From Caballeronia glebae (GTDB lineage: Bacteria; Pseudomonadota; Gammaproteobacteria; Burkholderiales; Burkholderiaceae), in the NCBI RefSeq assembly GCF_001545035.1, contig NZ_FCOJ02000030.1, positions 1 through 64,000 of the forward strand: a stretch of DNA of 64,000 bases, given 5' to 3'. How positions within the stretch are numbered: the stretch's first letter is position 1; the number at the start of each line of letters is the position of its first letter. A program made the translations under genes and the position numbers. Of the stretch, positions 1 to 8,476 are shown one piece after another. Under the pieces are notes generated by a model. It saw only the letters and a program-made list of their open reading frames with translations. It had not been told where the DNA came from and did no database searches.

Positions 1-213
1 ATCCTGCGCGGCGTCGCGCTGCTGGGCGTGGACAGCGTGTACGTGCCGCGCGAGCGGCGCATCGCGGCGTGGCGTGCGATCGCCGACGAAGTGCCGGTCG
101 CGACCATCGAAAGCGTCGCGACGACCATCCCGCTCGCCGATGCGCCCGAGACCGCCGCGCGCTTGCTGCGCGGCGAGGTAAAGGGGCGCGTGATCGTCGA
201 CGTGAACGCCTGA
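1..213 (+). CDS. AcuI/YhdH-type acrylyl-CoA reductase, C-terminal fragment
   Basis: The reading frame is open from the first base of the window and ends in TGA at 211-213, so only about 70 C-terminal residues are visible. The segment ILRGVALLGVDSV followed by a basic RR..AW stretch and the ending RLLRGEVKGRVIVDVNA is the characteristic tail of the YhdH/AcuI branch of zinc-free medium-chain dehydrogenases, which reduce acrylyl-CoA or related enoyl substrates with NADPH. The GTG at 28 is only an internal codon; the true start lies upstream of the window. The gene converges on the chemotaxis receptor that follows on the other strand, with seven bases between them. The fragment supports the family, not the substrate. 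Confidence 0.75.
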   Translation: MLRGVALLGVDSVYVPRERRIAAWRAIADEVPVATIESVATTIPLADAPETAARLLRGEVKGRVIVDVNA

Positions 214-220
214 AGCGGCG

Positions 221-1915
221 TCAGAAGGCGCTCCAGCCTTCGGCGCCGGCGGGCTTCGCCACTGCGGCGTGAACGACGCGAGGCGCGGGCTTCGCGAGCG
301 GCGCGCGCGCGTCGCGCTCCACTCGTGGTGCCGCCTGCGCGAACGCAGCCGACGCGCCTTCCACCGTGAAGAACGACACCGCTTCGTTGAGCTTGCGTCC
401 CTGCTCTTCGAGCGATGTCGCTGCGGCCGCCGCTTCTTCCACGAGCGCGGCGTTCTGTTGTGTGACTTCGTCCATCTGCGTGATCGCGAGATTCACCTGC
501 TCGATGCCGCGTCCCTGCTCCACCGAGGCCGCCGCGATGTCCTGCATGATGTCCGTCACGCGCGCGACGGCTTGCGTCACTTCGGCCATCGTCGTGCCCG
601 CTTCCCCCGCCAGCAGCGAGCCGTCGCGCACCTTCGCCGTGGACGCCGCGATCAGTTCCTTGATCTCCTTGGCCGCCGTCGACGAACGCTGCGCGAGGCT
701 GCGCACTTCGCTCGCGACGACCGCGAAGCCGCGGCCCTGCTCGCCCGCGCGCGCCGCTTCCACGGCCGCGTTGAGCGCGAGAATATTGGTCTGGAACGCG
801 ATGCCCTCGATGATCCCCGTGATCTCCGCGATCTTGCCCGAGCTATCGCTGATGCCGTTCATCGTGTCCACCACGCGGCCGACGACATCGCTGCCCTTCT
901 TCGCGATATCCGAGGCATTCGATGCGAGCGAACTCGCCTGCTGCGCGTTCTCGGCGTTCTGACGCACGGTGGAGGTCAGCTCTTCCATGCTCGACGCGGT
1001 CTGCTGCAGCGAAGCGGCCTGTTCTTCGGTGCGCTGGCTCAAATCGGTGTTGCCGGTCGCGAGTTCCTTCGCCGCGCCGCCCACCGCGCCGCTGCTTTCG
1101 CGCACGCGGCAAACGATTTCCGTGAGGCGCGCGTTCATCGTCGCGAGCGCGCGCAACAGGTCGCCGGTTTCATCCTTCGTGCGCGCGACGATGTGGCTCG
1201 TCAGATCGCCGCGCGCCACCGTCTGCGCGATACCGACCGCCTCGCCGATCGGCGTGGTGATCGAACGCGTGACCATCACGCCGCCGATCGCTGCGAAGAG
1301 CGCCGCCGCCACGCACAGCGCGATCAACACGTCGCGCTGCGTCTGATAGCTCGCTTGATCGGCGTGCACGATTTCCTCGCGGCGCGCGGCGGTGTAGGTC
1401 GCGTAGTCGTCCGTAGCCTTGACGAGTTGCGCGAGCAGCGGACGGCACTGGTCGTCGAGCGCCAGCACCGCCTCCTCGTGCTTGCCCGCGAGCGCCAGTC
1501 CGACGATGTTCGTCGCGACGGGGCCGTATAGCGCTTCCACGCGCATCATCGCGGCGGCGAGGTTCTTCGCCTTCTCGCTCGTGTCGGTCGCGGAGGCGAG
1601 CATGTCGTTGAGTTGCCTGAGGCGCGCCTGCACGTCCTCGTGCGCGCGCGTGACTTCGGCTTTTTCGAGTTCGAGATCGGCCGGCTTCGTGACGAGCACG
1701 AGATTGCGCGCGGCGATCGCGCGGCGGTCGACAGCCGTGCGGATCTGACTGGCCACGTCGGCCCGCGCGTTAATTCCGTTCACGTAGTGCGCGAAGCCGT
1801 CCGACGCGACGGACAACGCGCGCAGGGACATGCCCGCCACCAGCACGACCAGCACAGCCAGAATGCCGAAGCCAGCGATCAATCTGTTCTTGATCGTGAT
1901 GTTCTTGAGGTTCAT
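221..1915 (-). CDS. Methyl-accepting chemotaxis protein
   Basis: This is a 564-residue transmembrane chemoreceptor. A first membrane helix lies near residues 11-30 (NRLIAGFGILAVLVVLVAG), followed by a periplasmic four-helix-bundle type sensor domain, a second helix near residue 190, a HAMP domain (RSITTPIGEAVG) and a long signalling coiled coil whose hairpin tip contains the conserved FQTNILALNAAVEAARAGEQ. The protein ends in GWSAF, which fits the xWxxF pentapeptide that tethers CheR and CheB, so this receptor is probably a self-sufficient, high-abundance type. I placed the start at ATG 1915 (MNLKNITIKNRL); the frame extends 26 residues upstream, but that part is arginine-rich and unlike a receptor N-terminus. 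The ligand cannot be told. A divergent PLP enzyme gene follows upstream. Confidence 0.93.
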   Translation of the reverse strand: MNLKNITIKNRLIAGFGILAVLVVLVAGMSLRALSVASDGFAHYVNGINARADVASQIRTAVDRRAIAARNLVLVTKPADLELEKAEVTRAHEDVQARLRQLNDMLASATDTSEKAKNLAAAMMRVEALYGPVATNIVGLALAGKHEEAVLALDDQCRPLLAQLVKATDDYATYTAARREEIVHADQASYQTQRDVLIALCVAAALFAAIGGVMVTRSITTPIGEAVGIAQTVARGDLTSHIVARTKDETGDLLRALATMNARLTEIVCRVRESSGAVGGAAKELATGNTDLSQRTEEQAASLQQTASSMEELTSTVRQNAENAQQASSLASNASDIAKKGSDVVGRVVDTMNGISDSSGKIAEITGIIEGIAFQTNILALNAAVEAARAGEQGRGFAVVASEVRSLAQRSSTAAKEIKELIAASTAKVRDGSLLAGEAGTTMAEVTQAVARVTDIMQDIAAASVEQGRGIEQVNLAITQMDEVTQQNAALVEEAAAAATSLEEQGRKLNEAVSFFTVEGASAAFAQAAPRVERDARAPLAKPAPRVVHAAVAKPAGAEGWSAF

Positions 1916-2145
1916 TTTTTTGGGATCTCTCAGGGTCCGTTTGGGGGACATACGGCGCCATGCGATCGCTTCGCGCGGCATACTGCACCACACGAGCGAA
2001 CGATCGATCGCACCAGGTGCGCGACGCTCTCCCTGCTAATTACGGCCTGCCGTCTTTGGTCTGAAGGGAAAAAGGCTCAAATGCCCTGCTTTTGTCCGCA
2101 TCCACAAGTAATGCCGTTAGCATGCGGAAGATGAACGTCAGGTAA

Positions 2146-3435
2146 ATGTTTCCATCTTTCAACAAACTGCGACATCCGATGCCCGAACTTCTCGATTACC
2201 GCACGCCCGAATTCGAAGCCGCGCTCGCGGCGATCCCGCCCACGCCGACGACCGCGCTCGCCACAGACGAAAACTACTGGGACGCGGTGCGCGGTCTGTG
2301 GCGCCACTCCGACGCGCTGATCAATCTGGAGAACGGCTTCTGGGGCGCGATGACCGAGCCGGTCAAGGCGATGTTCCACTACTGGACCGAGCGCGTGAAT
2401 CGAGAGACGACGCTTCTGATCCGCCCGCATCTGATGGCGCTGTATCAGGGCTTGCGCGAGCGCGTCGCGAAGGAAATGGGCTGCGCGGTCGAGGAGATCG
2501 AGCTGACGCGCAACGCGACCGAAGCGCTGCTCGCGCTCATCGGCGGATACAACCGCCTCGCGCCGGGCGACACCGTGCTCTACAGCGATCTCGACTACCC
2601 GTGCGGCAAGGACGCGATGGAATGGCTGCGCGAGCGGCGCGGCGTCACGCCCGTGCGTATCGCGATGCCCGAGCCGGCGACGCGCGAAACGGTGCTCGAA
2701 ACCTATGCCGAAGCGCTGCGCGCGCATCCGCGCACGCGTCTCGTGCTGCTCTCGCACGTGTGCTTTGCGACGGGCCTCGTGATCCCGGTCGCGGAAATTT
2801 CGGCGATGGCGAAGGAGATCGGCGCGGACGTGATCGTCGATGCCGCGCATTCGTGGGGTCAACTCGATTTCGACGTGCCCGAGCTGAACGCGCCGTTCGC
2901 CGCGCTGAATCTGCACAAGTGGATCGGCGCGCCGCTCGGCTGCGGCGCGATCTACATCCGCCGCGGGCACGTCGCATCGATCGATCCATATCTCGGCGAC
3001 CGCACCTGGCCCGCCGACGATATCCGCGCGCGCGTGCACACCGGATCGCCGAATTTCGCCGCGTGGTTCACGCTGCCTGCGGCGCTGGACGCGCATCGGC
3101 ACATCGGCGCAAAGGCGAAGGAGGTGCGCTTGCGTGCATTGCGCGACGCGTGGGCGAAACCCGCGAGCGAGCTTCGCGGCGTGCAGATCCTGACACCGCA
3201 CGATCCTTCGATGACCGCCGGCATCACCGCTTTTCGCCTGAACGGGCGCGCGACGAAAGACGGCTGCGATGCGATCGTCGCCGCGCTGCGCGATCGCTTC
3301 GGCGTATTCACGGTGACGCGGCCCGGCCCCGACGCGGGCGAAGTGGTGCGCGTGACGCCCGCGCTCTTCTCGCGCATGTCGGACGCCGCGCGTCTGCTCG
3401 AAGGCATCGCGGCGCTTTCACGCGAAGCGAAGTAA
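2146..3435 (+). CDS. Class V-fold PLP-dependent aminotransferase/epimerase-like enzyme
   Basis: This is a 429-residue fold-type I PLP enzyme of the aminotransferase class V superfamily (CefD/NifS-like). The Schiff-base lysine is in LNLHKWIG, preceded at the expected distance by the cofactor-binding aspartate-histidine motif VDAAHSWGQ; ELTRNATEAL and TGSPNFAAW match the phosphate-binding segments. Length suits the isopenicillin-N-epimerase-like group, whose bacterial members mostly have unknown substrates. The start is uncertain: ATG 2146 has AGG only three bases upstream, and the in-frame ATG 2179 (MPELLDYRTPEF) has no clear ribosome site. It stands alone, converging on the sirtuin gene three bases beyond its stop. 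Confidence 0.85.
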   Translation: MFPSFNKLRHPMPELLDYRTPEFEAALAAIPPTPTTALATDENYWDAVRGLWRHSDALINLENGFWGAMTEPVKAMFHYWTERVNRETTLLIRPHLMALYQGLRERVAKEMGCAVEEIELTRNATEALLALIGGYNRLAPGDTVLYSDLDYPCGKDAMEWLRERRGVTPVRIAMPEPATRETVLETYAEALRAHPRTRLVLLSHVCFATGLVIPVAEISAMAKEIGADVIVDAAHSWGQLDFDVPELNAPFAALNLHKWIGAPLGCGAIYIRRGHVASIDPYLGDRTWPADDIRARVHTGSPNFAAWFTLPAALDAHRHIGAKAKEVRLRALRDAWAKPASELRGVQILTPHDPSMTAGITAFRLNGRATKDGCDAIVAALRDRFGVFTVTRPGPDAGEVVRVTPALFSRMSDAARLLEGIAALSREAK

Positions 3436-3438
3436 GCG

Positions 3439-4269
3439 CTAGCCCGCCACCGGCCGCGCGTCGAGCCGCTCGATCAGGCGTTCGAGCGCGTCCGAGCACG
3501 GCGCTTCGACTTTCAGCGCGAGGAGCGCATCGGCGCGCGTCTTGCCGATGTTGATCGCCGCGATCAGCTTGCCGCTCTTCGCGGCCCATTCGCAGAAGCG
3601 ATAGCCCGAATACACCATAAGCGACGAACCGACGACGAGCATCGCGTCGGCGGCTTGCAGCGAGCGCGCCGCGTCATCGACCAACGCGCGCGGCACGCTT
3701 TCGCCGAAGAACACCACATCGGGCTTGAGCACGCCGCCGCAGCGCGTGCAGCCGGGCACGTCGAACGACGCGAAATCGAGATCCTCGATATGCGCATCGC
3801 CGTCCGGCACCGCGGGCGCCGTATGGCCGACGAAATCCGGATTCGCCGCTTCCAGCATGCGCTGCACCGCCGCGCGCGTATGCGGTTCGCCGCATTCGAT
3901 GCAGCGCACCCGCCCGATATTGCCGTGCAGCTCGATCACATCGGGATTGCCGGCGCGCGTGTGCAGCCCGTCGACATTCTGCGTGACCAGCCGATGCACC
4001 CGCGAACGCGCGGCGAGCGCCCGCAACGCGTGATGCGCGGCGTTCGGCTGGGCGTTCTGCACGACCGGCCAGCCAATCAGACTGCGCGCCCAATAGCGCC
4101 TGCGCGCGTACTCCGAGCCGAGAAAATCCTTGAGCAGAATCGGCGCGCGGCCCGTGCGCAGACCTTCGCGATCGCGATAACACGGAATGCCCGATTCGGT
4201 GCTGATGCCCGCGCCCGACAGCACGAAAAGCCGCGGATACCGATCGACGAATTCATGAAGCTCTTGCAC
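3439..4269 (-). CDS. Sir2-family NAD-dependent protein deacylase (class II sirtuin)
   Basis: This 276-residue sirtuin removes acyl groups from protein lysines using NAD+. The NAD-binding motif GAGISTESGIPCYRD is near the N-terminus, QNVDGLH and the catalytic histidine in ELHGN follow, and the zinc site is formed by RCIECG and GCTRCGG. The SGAGISTESGIP form is typical of class II (SIRT4-like) sirtuins. I chose GTG 4269 because AAGGA lies six bases upstream and the protein then begins with VQELHEFVDRYPRLFVLSGAG, as in relatives; the frame is open for 27 more residues to 4350 but these look non-coding. It is divergent from the zinc alcohol dehydrogenase at 4454. Confidence 0.92.
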   Translation of the reverse strand: MQELHEFVDRYPRLFVLSGAGISTESGIPCYRDREGLRTGRAPILLKDFLGSEYARRRYWARSLIGWPVVQNAQPNAAHHALRALAARSRVHRLVTQNVDGLHTRAGNPDVIELHGNIGRVRCIECGEPHTRAAVQRMLEAANPDFVGHTAPAVPDGDAHIEDLDFASFDVPGCTRCGGVLKPDVVFFGESVPRALVDDAARSLQAADAMLVVGSSLMVYSGYRFCEWAAKSGKLIAAINIGKTRADALLALKVEAPCSDALERLIERLDARPVAG

Positions 4270-4453
4270 TTGCCATCCTTTTGCGCGTATTCGAGCGGTT
4301 CGCTCCCGTGGAAATATACGGCGAAACAGCGCGCGCCGCTGACCGCGCATCCGGCCTTACCACTTCATCAATATTGAAATTGGCTTGACCAAATGGACGC
4401 ACATCGTTAGATTGTCGGACGCCCCACTCCAACTAGACATCGAGACATCCAGC

Positions 4454-5464
4454 ATGCTGACCGTCATTTGCGAAACGCCCGGAACCCTGAAAGCCGAACA
4501 GCGCGAGAAGCCGCGGCGTGGCGAAAACGAAGTGCTGCTGCGCGTGAAGCGCGTTGGCGTGTGCGGCACCGACCTGCATATTTTCACCGGCAATCAGCCT
4601 TATCTCTCGTATCCGCGCGTGATGGGCCACGAGTTGTCCGGCGTGATCGAGGAAGCAGACGCGGCGAGCGGCCTGAAGGCGGGCGACACCGTCTATGTGA
4701 TGCCTTATCTGTCGTGCGGCAAGTGCATCGCGTGCCGTCAGGGCAAGACCAACTGCTGCGTGAATATCCAGGTGCTCGGCGTGCATCGCGATGGCGCGTT
4801 CACCGAATATCTGAATCTGCCCGCGCAATTCGTCCATAAGGCCGAGGGCGTCACGCTCGATCAGGCCGCGATGATCGAATTCCTCGCGATCGGCGCGCAC
4901 GCCGTGCGTCGCGCGGACGTGAAGCCCGGGCAGCGCGTGCTGGTCGTGGGCACGGGTCCGATCGGCATGGCGGCCATCACGTTTTCGCGGCTGCGCGGCG
5001 CGAACGTCACCGCGCTCGATACGCGCGAAGACCGTCTCGCATTCTGCAAGCGCGAATTGAAAGTCGACGCGACCGTGCAGATCGGTGAGCACGACAAAGA
5101 GGAACTTTCGACGCTCACGAACGGCGAATTTTTCGATGTGGTGTTCGACGCAACCGGAAATTCCCGCGCGATGGAGCGCGGCTTCGAGTTCATCGCGCAC
5201 GGCGGCAAGTACGTGCTGGTGTCGATCGTGCCGGATCGCATCTCGTTCGCCGATCCCGAGTTTCACAAGCGCGAAGCGACGCTGCTCGCGAGCCGCAACG
5301 CGACGCCCGAAGACTTCGAAACCGTGCTCGCGGCGATGCGCCGCGGCGAAGTGCCGACGGATGCGCTCAACACGCATCGACTTACATTGAGCGATGTACC
5401 CGAGAAGTTTTCGTCCTTGCTCGATCCGAAAGCGGGCGTCGTGAAAGCGATCGTCGAATGCTGA
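4454..5464 (+). CDS. Zinc-dependent medium-chain alcohol/polyol dehydrogenase
   Basis: This 336-residue MDR enzyme oxidises an alcohol, sugar alcohol or aldonate with NAD(P). The catalytic zinc ligands are the cysteine of GVCGTDLHIF and the histidine-glutamate of GHELSG; the structural zinc site is the four-cysteine loop CGKCIACRQGKTNC; the dinucleotide-binding loop is VVGTGPIGMAA. It belongs to the threonine dehydrogenase/L-idonate dehydrogenase/galactonate oxidoreductase branch, but the substrate cannot be read from sequence. ATG 4454 gives the standard MLTVICETPG start; the 23-residue upstream extension of the frame is not family-like. The gene stands alone between the divergent sirtuin gene and a convergent GFA gene. 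Confidence 0.88.
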   Translation: MLTVICETPGTLKAEQREKPRRGENEVLLRVKRVGVCGTDLHIFTGNQPYLSYPRVMGHELSGVIEEADAASGLKAGDTVYVMPYLSCGKCIACRQGKTNCCVNIQVLGVHRDGAFTEYLNLPAQFVHKAEGVTLDQAAMIEFLAIGAHAVRRADVKPGQRVLVVGTGPIGMAAITFSRLRGANVTALDTREDRLAFCKRELKVDATVQIGEHDKEELSTLTNGEFFDVVFDATGNSRAMERGFEFIAHGGKYVLVSIVPDRISFADPEFHKREATLLASRNATPEDFETVLAAMRRGEVPTDALNTHRLTLSDVPEKFSSLLDPKAGVVKAIVEC

Positions 5465-5472
5465 TGGCCGGC

Positions 5473-5871
5473 TCAGGGCGCGCCGCGTAGAAAGCGCGGC
5501 CGTCCTTGCGCGTCGTGCCACGGCTCGGCGCTCTTGCACCAGATTTCATACTGCGGCGGATAAAGACCGGTTTCGTCGAAGACGCCGGTCGGCACTTCGA
5601 TTTCGTCGACGCCGTCGAACGCCAGATAGACCGGCGAGCCGCACACCGGGCAATGGTGCCGCCTGCCCGTCGCCGAACTCTCCCACGCGAGCGTTTTGCC
5701 CGTCACCGTGAATGCGTGGCGCGGAAAGATCGCGTAGACGCCGAACGGCGCGCCGTGAATGCGCCGGCACGTCATGCAGTGGCACAGATTCACTTCCTTC
5801 GGCGCGCCCACGACACGCACGCGCACCGCGCCGCATGCGCATCCGCCTTCGTGATTCCGCTGAACGTTCAT
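5473..5871 (-). CDS. GFA/CENP-V-fold zinc protein
   Basis: This 132-residue protein belongs to the glutathione-dependent formaldehyde-activating enzyme (GFA) family. The zinc-binding cysteines are seen as CACGAV near residue 11, CHCMTC near residue 31 and HCPVCGSPVY near residue 73, the standard order for the fold. Few family members are characterised and many do not act on formaldehyde, so a specific reaction should not be assigned. The C-terminal WHDAQGRPRFLRG is typical of proteobacterial members. It converges on the dehydrogenase gene with eight bases between the stops, so it is probably not co-regulated with it. Confidence 0.88.
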   Translation of the reverse strand: MNVQRNHEGGCACGAVRVRVVGAPKEVNLCHCMTCRRIHGAPFGVYAIFPRHAFTVTGKTLAWESSATGRRHHCPVCGSPVYLAFDGVDEIEVPTGVFDETGLYPPQYEIWCKSAEPWHDAQGRPRFLRGAP

Positions 5872-5894
5872 GGGGCCGGGCGCGCGTTAAGGCG

Positions 5895-6452
5895 TCATCG
5901 CGTGAAGTAGCCGCGGTTCTGCATGCACTCGCTGTAGGCGCGCCAGTAACGCGTCATCGGCGGCTCGGGCGGCGGCAGCGGCGGCATCTTCATGTCGCCG
6001 CCATAGATCGCGTCGGATGCACCGGATGCGCCCGCCGCCATCGATGCGGGCATCGCCGGCATGCCGGGGATCGCGCCGGATGCGGGATGCGGCAAAGCGC
6101 CAGCGGCCATCGCCCCGGAAGCGCCCGACGCGGCAATCGTCGCCGAAGCACCCGATGCCGCGGAAGCCGCGAGCGCGCCCGATGCGCCCGCCGGCAGTGG
6201 CGGCTCAAGCGGACGCGGCGGCGTGAGCACGCGCGTGTCACGCGTCTCGCGTTGAGCGTCGCGCGGCTGCGTCTGCGGCTCGCGTGCGATGTTCACTTTG
6301 GTTGTCTGATTGGCGTAGCCGTAGCAGGCGGCGTTATCGACCGATTGCTGCCACGCGCTCTGGCTGCGTCCGGGCACGGCGAGCGGCTGTTGCGCGAAGG
6401 CGGCGCCACACGCCGCGAGCAAGGCGATTCCCGCGTAAGTGGAAGGTCTCAT
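5895..6452 (-). CDS. Exported Ala/Gly/Pro-rich protein of unknown function
   Basis: This is a 185-residue exported protein. Residues 1-20 form a signal peptide ending in AFAQQ. The mature protein starts with a conserved-looking block (NAACYGYANQTT), then a low-complexity middle of about 70 residues made of ASGA/AASGAS repeats and proline runs, and ends with MTRYWRAYSECMQNRGYFTR, a short cysteine-containing module seen at the ends of many small proteobacterial envelope proteins. Two cysteines, one on each side of the repeat tract, could form a disulfide. I set the start at ATG 6452 from the signal peptide; the frame extends upstream to 6608 without coding character. Function unknown. Confidence 0.75.
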   Translation of the reverse strand: MRPSTYAGIALLAACGAAFAQQPLAVPGRSQSAWQQSVDNAACYGYANQTTKVNIAREPQTQPRDAQRETRDTRVLTPPRPLEPPLPAGASGALAASAASGASATIAASGASGAMAAGALPHPASGAIPGMPAMPASMAAGASGASDAIYGGDMKMPPLPPPEPPMTRYWRAYSECMQNRGYFTR

Positions 6453-6612
6453 TGGCTTGCAGTTCCCCGATGCGGTTTTATTTGTCGTTGCAGGCCTTGC
6501 GTCGCTCGCACACACACTTCGAGCGGCGCGAGTCTGCGCCGGGCCTGCTGTCAAGGATACCGCTACCGCCGAACCGTCCACGCCAGAAGCACTGGCATCT
6601 TCCGCCAATTTT

Positions 6613-6645
6613 CAGACGATGCGCGGCACGGCGCACACTCGTCTG
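6613..6645. terminator. Hairpin downstream of ompW-like gene
   Basis: CAGACGA (6613-6619) and TCGTCTG (6639-6645) pair, enclosing a second stem TGCGC/GCGCA (6620-6624 and 6631-6635), which gives a nearly continuous 12-bp stem. It lies 14 bases beyond the OmpW stop. There is no T-tract, so termination is only inferred. Confidence 0.35.
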
Positions 6646-6658
6646 GAAAGAACGCGCT

Positions 6659-7303
6659 TTAGAACTTCATGCCGACGCCGATGCCGAGAATCCACGGATT
6701 GATCTGGAGAGGGCCGAGATCCGCGCCGTCCGCCGAAGCGCTCGTGCGCATCCAGATCTTTTTCAAGTCCGCGTTGACGAAGAGATTCTTCGCAACCTGA
6801 ACGTCGACGCCCACCTGCAACGCCGGGCCGAAGCTGCTGCGTTTGATCGACACCGGCGTGTCGCCCGCCTTGAGCTTGTCGTTATAGAAGTACGTGTAGT
6901 TCAGACCCGCGCCGACATACGGACGCACGCGCGCGGCGTGATTGAAGTGGTATTGCAGGAGCAGCGTGGGAGGCAGCACGCCCACTCCGCCGAGCCCGCC
7001 GACGTTCGACGTCAACTGATGCCGCGAGGTCGCGAGAATCAGTTCCACGCCGATCTGATCGAGAATCATGTACGTGAAGTCGAGCTCCGGCACGATCGCG
7101 TTGTTCACGTCGACGCCGAGCGTTCCGAGCGCGCCGCCCGCTTTCACGTCGGGCTCGATGCTGATCGCGCGCAGGCGAACCAGGATGTCGCCAGCGTGAA
7201 TGCCGCCCATTACATCGCCAGTCGATGCATCGCCCGCCGCTTGGGCCGTTCCCGCGAATAACGCCGCGCATGCCATGACGACTGACCCGAGACCTTTTCT
7301 CAT
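6659..7303 (-). CDS. OmpW-family outer membrane protein
   Basis: This 214-residue eight-stranded beta-barrel protein forms a narrow hydrophobic channel in the outer membrane. Residues 1-22 are a signal peptide ending in GTAQA, followed by HAGDILVRLRAISIEPD, the conserved first strand of OmpW, and later by LPPTLLLQYHFNH and VRPYVGAGLNYTYFY. The chain ends in GVGMKF, with the terminal phenylalanine recognised by the BAM machinery. ATG 7303 is preceded by GGGAACGC; 31 upstream codons in frame are rejected because they would bury the signal peptide. It is divergent from a small exported protein at 7524. OmpW proteins are often oxygen- or stress-regulated, but I saw no FNR-type box. Confidence 0.92.
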   Translation of the reverse strand: MRKGLGSVVMACAALFAGTAQAAGDASTGDVMGGIHAGDILVRLRAISIEPDVKAGGALGTLGVDVNNAIVPELDFTYMILDQIGVELILATSRHQLTSNVGGLGGVGVLPPTLLLQYHFNHAARVRPYVGAGLNYTYFYNDKLKAGDTPVSIKRSSFGPALQVGVDVQVAKNLFVNADLKKIWMRTSASADGADLGPLQINPWILGIGVGMKF

Positions 7304-7523
7304 TTTTAGCGTTCCCACGTGAAAAAGAGAATTGTCCCGACGACGGTCCGCCGCACCTTTGACGACCATCAACGCGTGCCGGGCGCGCGCCGCCAATCAC
7401 GGCAAGCTTTGCGCACGGTCAAACATGCTGTGCGCATCGGCGGAACTGCGACCGCGCGCCGCTTGCGGCCGGGTCCACGCCTTGCTGATCAAAAGGAAAG
7501 TGCAGAACAAAGGGAGGCAGCAG

Positions 7524-7817
7524 ATGAGACCCACACTCGGCACGCTCGGACGCATGACGGGGTTTCTGCTCGGCGGCACGCTGGCCGTTGTGGCGAGCGC
7601 TCAGCAGGCGCCGCAAAAACCGAACAAGCTCGAATACGACAGCACGCCCGCGTATCAGGAGAAAAACGTCACGCCGCCCGCGGCGGCCACGGCGAATGCC
7701 AGCGATGCGTTGAAGACGCGGCCAGGCAAGACTTCATCGGGCAAGGGCGCCGCGCCCGATCGCCCGAACGGACTCGGCTTCGACGCGGGCGCAGGCAGCA
7801 TGAGCAAGAAGCAATGA
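7524..7817 (+). CDS. Small exported hypothetical protein
   Basis: This is a 97-residue protein with a probable signal peptide (MRPTLGTLGRMTGFLLGGTLAVVASAQQ), followed by a hydrophilic, low-complexity mature part rich in alanine, lysine and proline, which ends in SMSKKQ. The start at ATG 7524 is well supported by the strong ribosome site AGGGAGG eight bases upstream; the frame is open upstream to 7332 but carries no signal. I do not recognise a family. It is likely an intrinsically disordered periplasmic or envelope protein. It converges on the next gene, with 21 bases between the stops. Confidence 0.65.
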   Translation: MRPTLGTLGRMTGFLLGGTLAVVASAQQAPQKPNKLEYDSTPAYQEKNVTPPAAATANASDALKTRPGKTSSGKGAAPDRPNGLGFDAGAGSMSKKQ

Positions 7818-7838
7818 AGGCGGCTCGGGCGCGTTAGA

Positions 7839-8342
7839 TCACGCGTCGCCCGCCTTGTCCGGCCACGGCCACGTCGAATAGCGCGAAGGCTTTTCGGCGC
7901 TCGCCTTGCGCTTCTGTTTCTGCGCGACCGGCGCCGGCGCGGCTTCGTGCGCAGGCGCGGCGCTCTGCGCGCGTTCCGGAAGATCATCGCCGAACCACGG
8001 CACGTTCTTGCGCCGCTCTTCGACGTATGCATCCCAACCTTTCGCGTTGTCCGCGAAGAGATCGTGCTTGACGGTGTTGGCAAGCATCGGGCGATTCAGC
8101 GTTTCGTCGAGAAGCGCTTTCGGCCACACGAAGAACGCGCCCGATGCGCGACGGATGAAATCGCGCGGCGCCATTTTCGTATCGACGAAGCCGAGCAGCG
8201 TGAACTCCGCGAGCGCTTCGTTGCCCTTCACCGCTTCGCCGATGCTCGCGTATTCGTCGGCGCATTGGCTCAGGCAAAACACCGACTCCAGCACGTCGCC
8301 GAGATGCAGCAGCAACGCGCGTCGTTCGTAGGGATCTGGCAT
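7839..8342 (-). CDS. Conserved-looking cytoplasmic hypothetical protein
   Basis: This is a 167-residue protein without a signal peptide or membrane segment. Residues 1-120 look folded and mostly helical (RRALLLHLGDVLESVFCLSQCADEY; RDFIRRASGAFFVWPKALLDE; KGWDAYVEERRKNVPWFGDDL). Residues 121-167 are a basic, alanine- and lysine-rich tail (QKQKRKASAEKPSRYSTWPWPDK) that could contact nucleic acid, although this is only inference. I chose ATG 8342, which has AAGAGA eleven bases upstream; ATG 8363 in the same frame is also possible and would add seven residues. I do not recognise the family. Confidence 0.65.
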   Translation of the reverse strand: MPDPYERRALLLHLGDVLESVFCLSQCADEYASIGEAVKGNEALAEFTLLGFVDTKMAPRDFIRRASGAFFVWPKALLDETLNRPMLANTVKHDLFADNAKGWDAYVEERRKNVPWFGDDLPERAQSAAPAHEAAPAPVAQKQKRKASAEKPSRYSTWPWPDKAGDA

Positions 8343-8476
8343 GGCGGTCTCTTGTTTCGTCATTCGCTGTTCCGATATGTCGAGGGTGAATTTTGCGGCG
8401 CGCGCATTGCCGCACGCGCCGCGTTCATCTTGAATTTTAGCGAACCCGGCGTGAGACGTTAGCGCGAGCACAAGAA

